Source: a virus
Length of the DNA: 23,598 nt
Reading direction: 5' to 3' (one strand)
Virus record (IMG/VR): IMGVR_UViG_3300042502_000824
Location: 1-23,598 of that record
This document shows, in pieces, positions 20,828 through 23,598 of the stretch. Both the position numbers and the translations under genes were made by a program. Below the pieces are notes generated by a model. It saw nothing but the letters and a program-made list of their open reading frames with translations, was not told the origin of the DNA and made no database searches. The stretch's first letter is position 1; each line of letters opens with the position of its first letter.

Positions 20828-20848
20828 ACCGCATCCGCGCATCAAATT

Positions 20849-21226
20849 ATGCATCCATTGCTTTTATCCGCTCTCATTCAGGTCGAATCCAACGGAAACG
20901 ATCATGCCCGTGGCCGTCATGGCGAGCTTGGCGCGCTTCAAATCAAATCGATCATGGTCCGCGACGTGAATCGGATCATGGGGACGCACTACGCGCACCA
21001 ACAGGTAACGAACCGCGCCATCTCGATCTTCATCGCGGAAAGCTATTTCGCGCATTACGGACGCAATCTCAGCGACGAATCTTTAGCTCGACTCTGGCAA
21101 GGTGGGCCAAAAGCCCTTAAAAGATCATCCACGCGCGCCTATGGCCGCCGGGTTATGCGCGAGCTTGAGAAACAAACCGCCAAAGAATCCTTGCAAGTTG
21201 CGACTCGAAACGAAACTCGACAGTAA
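20849..21226 (+). CDS. Lysozyme/transglycosylase-like endolysin candidate
   Basis: A 125-residue protein matching the SLT (soluble lytic transglycosylase) fold: the catalytic Glu13 in ALIQVESNGN, GELGALQI (25-32) as the family's GxxQ region, VRDVNRIMG, a helix with IFIAESYFAHYG, and RLWQGGPKAL (81-90) like the usual 'N/QGGP' segment. It cleaves peptidoglycan glycan strands (family knowledge). No signal peptide, so it would need a holin for export. The holin-like genes are 10 kb away on the other strand. It could also be a virion-associated lysin; the context of early accessory genes does not decide. Confidence 0.75.
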   Translation: MHPLLLSALIQVESNGNDHARGRHGELGALQIKSIMVRDVNRIMGTHYAHQQVTNRAISIFIAESYFAHYGRNLSDESLARLWQGGPKALKRSSTRAYGRRVMRELEKQTAKESLQVATRNETRQ

Positions 21227-21265
21227 AAACCCTACTTTCACCGCACGGTAAAACAGCAGAAACCA

Positions 21266-21499
21266 ATGAAACTAACCATTCAGTCCAAACAGAACGCTCA
21301 GACGATCATCGATTTGTTCAATGCAATCATCAATGGCGAGATAGAGGAGCATCAGGCGACGCCGCTCAGCATCTACGATGAGGAAAAGCACATTTGCAGC
21401 ATCGTCGCGGCCAACGGCGAGCAGATTCTTGAGCTGATCATCGAGCGGGAGGAGGGTGATAAGATCATCCAGCAGGGCGAACCGGAGACGTTGCAATGA
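21266..21499 (+). CDS. Small accessory protein
   Basis: A 77-residue acidic protein starting MKLTIQSKQNAQTIIDLFN. The second half has strands around HICSIVAANGEQILELIIE. Looks like a small alpha/beta domain. Overlaps the next gene by ATGA. The leader (GCAGAAACCA) lacks a Shine-Dalgarno. No family recognised. Confidence 0.65.
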   Translation: MKLTIQSKQNAQTIIDLFNAIINGEIEEHQATPLSIYDEEKHICSIVAANGEQILELIIEREEGDKIIQQGEPETLQ

Positions 21500-21780
21500 C
21501 AACCGCAGAACTAGAGGCGCGCAACATGACGCACGATGAAATGGTGGGGCTGCTTTGTCGGCTTGAGGATGCCTCGTACATTCCGCCGATTACCATCACG
21601 CGAGAGATTTTGCATCGCATGACCATCGCCGAACGAATCGCAGATCGTCTTGAAGACTCTCTTTTCTACGCGCGCATGTACAAGGATGCGAGCGACGATG
21701 GCCGCACGCGACGGGAGGAGATGATTGACGATGCGGTCTATCTTATCTCGCTCTTCCGCAATGGAGGAATCTATCCATGA
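21496..21780 (+). CDS. Small helical accessory protein
   Basis: A 94-residue protein starting MTTAELEARNMTHDEMVGLL, helical and acidic throughout, with a Met/Arg-rich helix (EILHRMTIAERIADRLEDSL) and a basic end (DGRTRREEMID). It joins its neighbours by ATGA overlaps at both ends. It could mediate protein contacts; no family or motif recognised. Confidence 0.65.
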   Translation: MTTAELEARNMTHDEMVGLLCRLEDASYIPPITITREILHRMTIAERIADRLEDSLFYARMYKDASDDGRTRREEMIDDAVYLISLFRNGGIYP

Positions 21781-22025
21781 GCAGCCGCAATCTCTTCGCC
21801 CCGCCCCGCTTCAAGGTTCAAATCAGCGGCGCGATTGGCTGGTCCGATCTAAAGGAACGGGTCGTCCGTTTCGAAACGCTCGAATTCCGCGCGCGCAAGG
21901 ATGCTGAGGCGACGGCTAAGGAACTGAATCCCGGCGAGTACACGCAAGGTCGGATTCGCGTCGTGCCGGTCGAAGTGCCAGAGGATTATGATGTTTATCC
22001 CACGCCCGAAAGGTCCAAACCATGA
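21777..22025 (+). CDS. Small phage protein, paralogue of the one at 20170
   Basis: An 82-residue protein starting MSSRNLFAPPRFKVQISGAI. Relative to the paralogue it has a ten-residue N-terminal extension and a short insertion (about EYTQG). Shared blocks are RFKVQIS, GWSDLKE, FET, RIRVVPVEVPE and DVYP. The two copies lie 1.4 kb apart with the lysozyme-like gene between them. ATGA overlaps with both neighbours. Function unknown. Confidence 0.7.
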   Translation: MSSRNLFAPPRFKVQISGAIGWSDLKERVVRFETLEFRARKDAEATAKELNPGEYTQGRIRVVPVEVPEDYDVYPTPERSKP

Positions 22026-22294
22026 GCGACATTCGAGATGAACTGGCCGAAATCGATCCTGACCTGCTTCTCATGGACGGCTTCGATGACTGCATCATCG
22101 GGATATGCCATAGCTTCGGCGGCGAGCCGGTCGTCGCCTACGATTACGAGAAGGTCATCGCGCAACTTCAAAGCCACGGCATGACCTACGAGGAAGCGGT
22201 CGAGTACCATGAGTTCAATCAGGCCGGAGCCTACGTCGGCGAGCTAACACCCGTCTTCATCGTCCGCATCGAAAATCCAAAATCCGCCGGATAA
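22022..22294 (+). CDS. Small conserved phage protein (GFDDCIIGIC type)
   Basis: A 90-residue protein starting MSDIRDELAEIDPDLLLMDG. The pattern GFDDCIIGICHSFGGEPVVAYDYEKVIAQL, followed by MTYEEAVEYHEFNQAGAYVGE and TPVFI, is one I have seen in many phage accessory regions. No enzymatic residue set is recognised. It ends the ATGA-coupled run of four genes; 4 bases after the stop begins copy 3 of the intergenic element. Function unknown. Confidence 0.75.
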   Translation: MSDIRDELAEIDPDLLLMDGFDDCIIGICHSFGGEPVVAYDYEKVIAQLQSHGMTYEEAVEYHEFNQAGAYVGELTPVFIVRIENPKSAG

Positions 22295-22297
22295 CTT

Positions 22298-22316
22298 CTT
22301 ATCCGACAAGAGTAGG
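22298..22316 (+). promoter_or_regulatory. Intergenic hairpin element, copy 3 (degenerate)
   Basis: CTTATCC (22298-22304) pairs imperfectly with GAGTAGG (22310-22316) around GACAA: five or six pairs including U-G, with one C/A mismatch. The context ('GTAGGCCA-TC') is shared with copy 2. It starts 4 bases after the stop at 22294. The weaker pairing makes it the least certain copy. Confidence 0.4.
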
Positions 22317-22348
22317 CCATTCAACCCCATTCCAGCGCATCCAAAACC

Positions 22349-22630
22349 ATGACCTCCGACCGATTCGATTCTGGCGTCGCAAACACCGCATTCGCTACCA
22401 ACACATCATCCGGCAATCAAAACGCGCCATTAAGGCGTTTAGAGCGTTTGGCGAGCATTCGAAACGAGCGATTGAGCGGCAGAAACGCATCTCTCCCCAA
22501 TTATTCGGAACGGCTCGGGCGGCGTTCACAGCCGCACCGAGGAGCCGTTTCCGAATTAACCCCCCTTATTTATAAGGGGGTAATGTTTATCTTTCAGATG
22601 AATAGCTACAAATTTAAGCTAACTTTCTGA
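22349..22630 (+). CDS. Doubtful 93-residue ORF, frame conflict
   Basis: The ATG at 22349 is preceded by ATCCAAAACC, the leader pattern of neighbours, but the product (MTSDRFDSGVANTAFATN...) has an unremarkable low-complexity composition. Another frame read through the same DNA (in frame from 22348 to stop 22573-22575) gives a basic, helix-like sequence (IRFWRRKHRIRYQHIIRQSK) with codon use closer to the neighbours, but no ATG/GTG/TTG start. Either a frameshifted small gene or a leader with no protein. The latter part falls into a strong hairpin. Reported as low confidence. Confidence 0.3.
   Translation: MTSDRFDSGVANTAFATNTSSGNQNAPLRRLERLASIRNERLSGRNASLPNYSERLGRRSQPHRGAVSELTPLIYKGVMFIFQMNSYKFKLTF
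22503..22580 (+). terminator. Double hairpin after the accessory block
   Basis: ATTCGGAA-CGGCTC (22503-22516) pairs with GAGCCG-T-TTCCGAAT (22542-22556, one bulged T), and GCGGC (22519-22523) with GCCGC (22531-22535) inside. Directly after comes the perfect dyad CCCCCTTAT-TT-ATAAGGGGG (22561-22580). There is no long U-tract, so termination is likely but not certain. It ends the ATGA-coupled accessory run. Confidence 0.6.
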
Positions 22631-22697
22631 TGGAGCAATGTGTCGCATCAAGTTCTCAGTTGACGGTGCGTAGTCTTTATTTCACTTTCTTTGCAGT
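22581..22697 (+). promoter_or_regulatory. Leader before the coiled-coil gene, weak promoter
   Basis: 117 bases of A/T-rich sequence. The only -35-like box is TTGACG at about 22661-22666, with no good -10 at proper distance (TTTATT or TCACTT are the nearest). No Shine-Dalgarno before the ATG at 22698. A new transcript start here is plausible because of the preceding double hairpin. Confidence 0.3.
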
Positions 22698-23273
22698 ATG
22701 AGTTATCTAGAAAACGGAGCCACACACCGCAGCATGTTCAGATTGATGCCGCCTCTGCATCACGACATCGATCCGAGCCGCTCGCAGATTGTGGCCTACA
22801 TAATGGACAACACGGGCTGGGAAATTGGCCGTGCGGTTGCCGCTTTCAACAGCATGCGAAATCCAAGGTCGAGGGTCTTGGTTTTCGATAAGACGCATCG
22901 TGTCTGGAAGGGGTGCGATTGGATGCCGCCGAAGGATGAAAGCTCGCATCAGATGATTCTCGCCGAGCATCGTGCCTTGGAGCGTCGGGTCATCGCGATG
23001 GATGCCGAACTCCGTAAGGCGACGCGAGAAATCAAAAGGCTGTCCAAGCAGTTGGCCAACCTAAAGGAATCGGTTGTCGATGATGATGACGAGGGCGATG
23101 AAACCGAGGAGGAGTATCTAGAACGCCGCAAGATGGAGAACGATGAATTGAACCGCGATGAGGAGAACAAGGAACGAATCGAAGCAGCGCAGAAAGCGGC
23201 ATGCAAAGGCTTGAAAAAGCGCGATGATCCGTCGTCCCAACTAGCCGCAAACATCGCCGCAGCATGGAGCTGA
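22698..23273 (+). CDS. Coiled-coil acidic protein of unknown function
   Basis: A 191-residue protein starting MSYLENGATHRSMFRLMPPL. Residues 10-75 include a compact domain (DIDPSRSQIVAYIMDN, then WEIGRAVAAFNSMRN and FDKTHRVWKGCDWMPP). Residues 85-125 are a coiled coil (EHRALERRVIAMDAEL, REIKRLSKQLANLK) followed by an acidic DDDDEGDETEEEY run and further helix. The likely form is an oligomer with an N-terminal binding domain. No family recognised. It lies between the accessory block and the excisionase-like gene, so a regulatory or replication-associated role is one idea. Confidence 0.7.
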   Translation: MSYLENGATHRSMFRLMPPLHHDIDPSRSQIVAYIMDNTGWEIGRAVAAFNSMRNPRSRVLVFDKTHRVWKGCDWMPPKDESSHQMILAEHRALERRVIAMDAELRKATREIKRLSKQLANLKESVVDDDDEGDETEEEYLERRKMENDELNRDEENKERIEAAQKAACKGLKKRDDPSSQLAANIAAAWS

Positions 23274-23346
23274 AAAAAACTTTCGATTGTCCATTGACAC
23301 CATTCCAGACAACTGCAACACTACGTCCGCAACAATGACCAATTTT

Positions 23347-23430
23347 CTGCAATCGGGAATAGTGCGCGAGGAGAACTCGCGACGGGGTTTTTAATTGGAT
23401 TTTTATCCCTGATTAAACACCCGATTGCAG
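23347..23430. promoter_or_regulatory. Inverted repeat upstream of the HTH gene
   Basis: CTGCAATCGGG (23347-23357) and CCCGATTGCAG (23420-23430) are perfect 11-base inverted copies 62 bases apart. Between them is CGCGAG-GAGAA-CTCGCG (23365-23381), then GGGG and TTTTT, a terminator-like stem, and GGAT-TTTT-ATCC (23397-23408). This could be a terminator for the preceding gene, a DNA-binding site for the excisionase-like protein, or a recombination core. Confidence 0.5.
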
Positions 23431-23441
23431 TCGATTTTTGA

Positions 23442-23598
23442 ATGAAAGTTTATACGGCCAAGGCCACAGCGGCGATGCTTCAAATCTGCACCGAGACGCT
23501 AAGGCGAATCGTTCGCAATGACGGCATCCAGCACAGGAGAATTGGCCGACGAATCCTTTTCACGGAAGCCGACATCGCGGCGATTCTTGAGAGTCGAG
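23442..23598 (+). CDS. HTH_17/excisionase-like DNA-binding protein, C-terminus beyond the window
   Basis: A frame from ATG 23442 to the window end gives 52 codons without a stop, so it is partial. It begins MKVYTAKATAAMLQICTETL and continues RRIVRNDGIQHRRIGRRILF, then TEADIAAILES. This is the MerR-superfamily HTH_17 pattern (two helices, 'RR(I)GRR' wing region, 'T-AD/IAAIL' end) used by excisionases and by plasmid/phage regulators. No integrase was found in the window, so excision is one option and transcription control another. The leader GTCGATTTTTGA has no Shine-Dalgarno. The 11-base inverted repeat lies just upstream. Confidence 0.75.
   Translation, partial: MKVYTAKATAAMLQICTETLRRIVRNDGIQHRRIGRRILFTEADIAAILESR

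Noticed and set aside
1-23598. CRISPR array, tRNA, integrase, transposase or insertion sequence
   Set aside because: No repeat-spacer pattern, tRNA cloverleaf, recombinase motif or terminal inverted repeats with a transposase were seen.

Overview
This window reads as part of a tailed double-stranded DNA phage or prophage genome. It carries a large terminase, portal, scaffold, major capsid protein, tail-fibre-type proteins, a lysis cassette and a lysozyme-like enzyme, with tightly packed genes and many 4-bp ATGA stop/start overlaps. No ribosomal or tRNA genes, CRISPR arrays, integrases or transposases were seen. The portal-scaffold-capsid arrangement suggests a podovirus-like head, but tail type cannot be settled here. 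The host is not identified. A lipoprotein/spanin-like pair suggests a diderm host, and almost no start codon has a Shine-Dalgarno sequence, which suggests a host lineage that does not rely on one (for example Bacteroidota or some PVC bacteria). That host guess is inference only.

Layout: four transcription blocks. (1) Leftward, 2144 to beyond position 1: three tail/receptor-binding-type proteins, the last an open-ended repeat protein with seven copies of a PLTDAQLRA-type unit. (2) Rightward, 2192-10767: large terminase, a cysteine-rich putative zinc protein, portal, then an unusual sugar/glycan cassette (class I methyltransferase, GT25-type glycosyltransferase, GH130-like five-bladed propeller protein with a coiled-coil N-terminus), a small protein and the scaffold; closed by a strong terminator hairpin at 10775-10807. 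(3) Leftward, 17297-10819: small-terminase-like HTH protein, PD-(D/E)XK-like nuclease, major capsid protein (with a structured leader and two terminators behind it), small tail proteins including a tandem paralogous pair, a long tail fibre, a DUF7936-like protein, and a tiled lysis cassette (two small membrane proteins, spanin-like overlapping pair, 47-residue proline-rich peptide). (4) Rightward, 17483-23598: about eighteen mostly small accessory genes, including a Gp88/DUF7227-like Cys protein, a lysozyme/transglycosylase-like enzyme, a dispersed paralogous pair, and at the right edge an excisionase/HTH_17-like gene cut by the window end.

How it works together: blocks 2 and 3 share virion assembly, but partners are split between opposing operons (small versus large terminase, scaffold versus capsid), so the two must be co-regulated late. 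The lysozyme in block 4 is remote from the holin/spanin cassette in block 3. The divergent region at 17298-17482 holds three direct repeats, a palindrome and the best sigma70-like promoter of the window, and is the best candidate for a control or packaging-recognition site. The most unusual features are the glycan cassette inside the head operon, the structured capsid leader, a recurrent hairpin element between accessory gene groups, and the G-poor, Shine-Dalgarno-free leaders.
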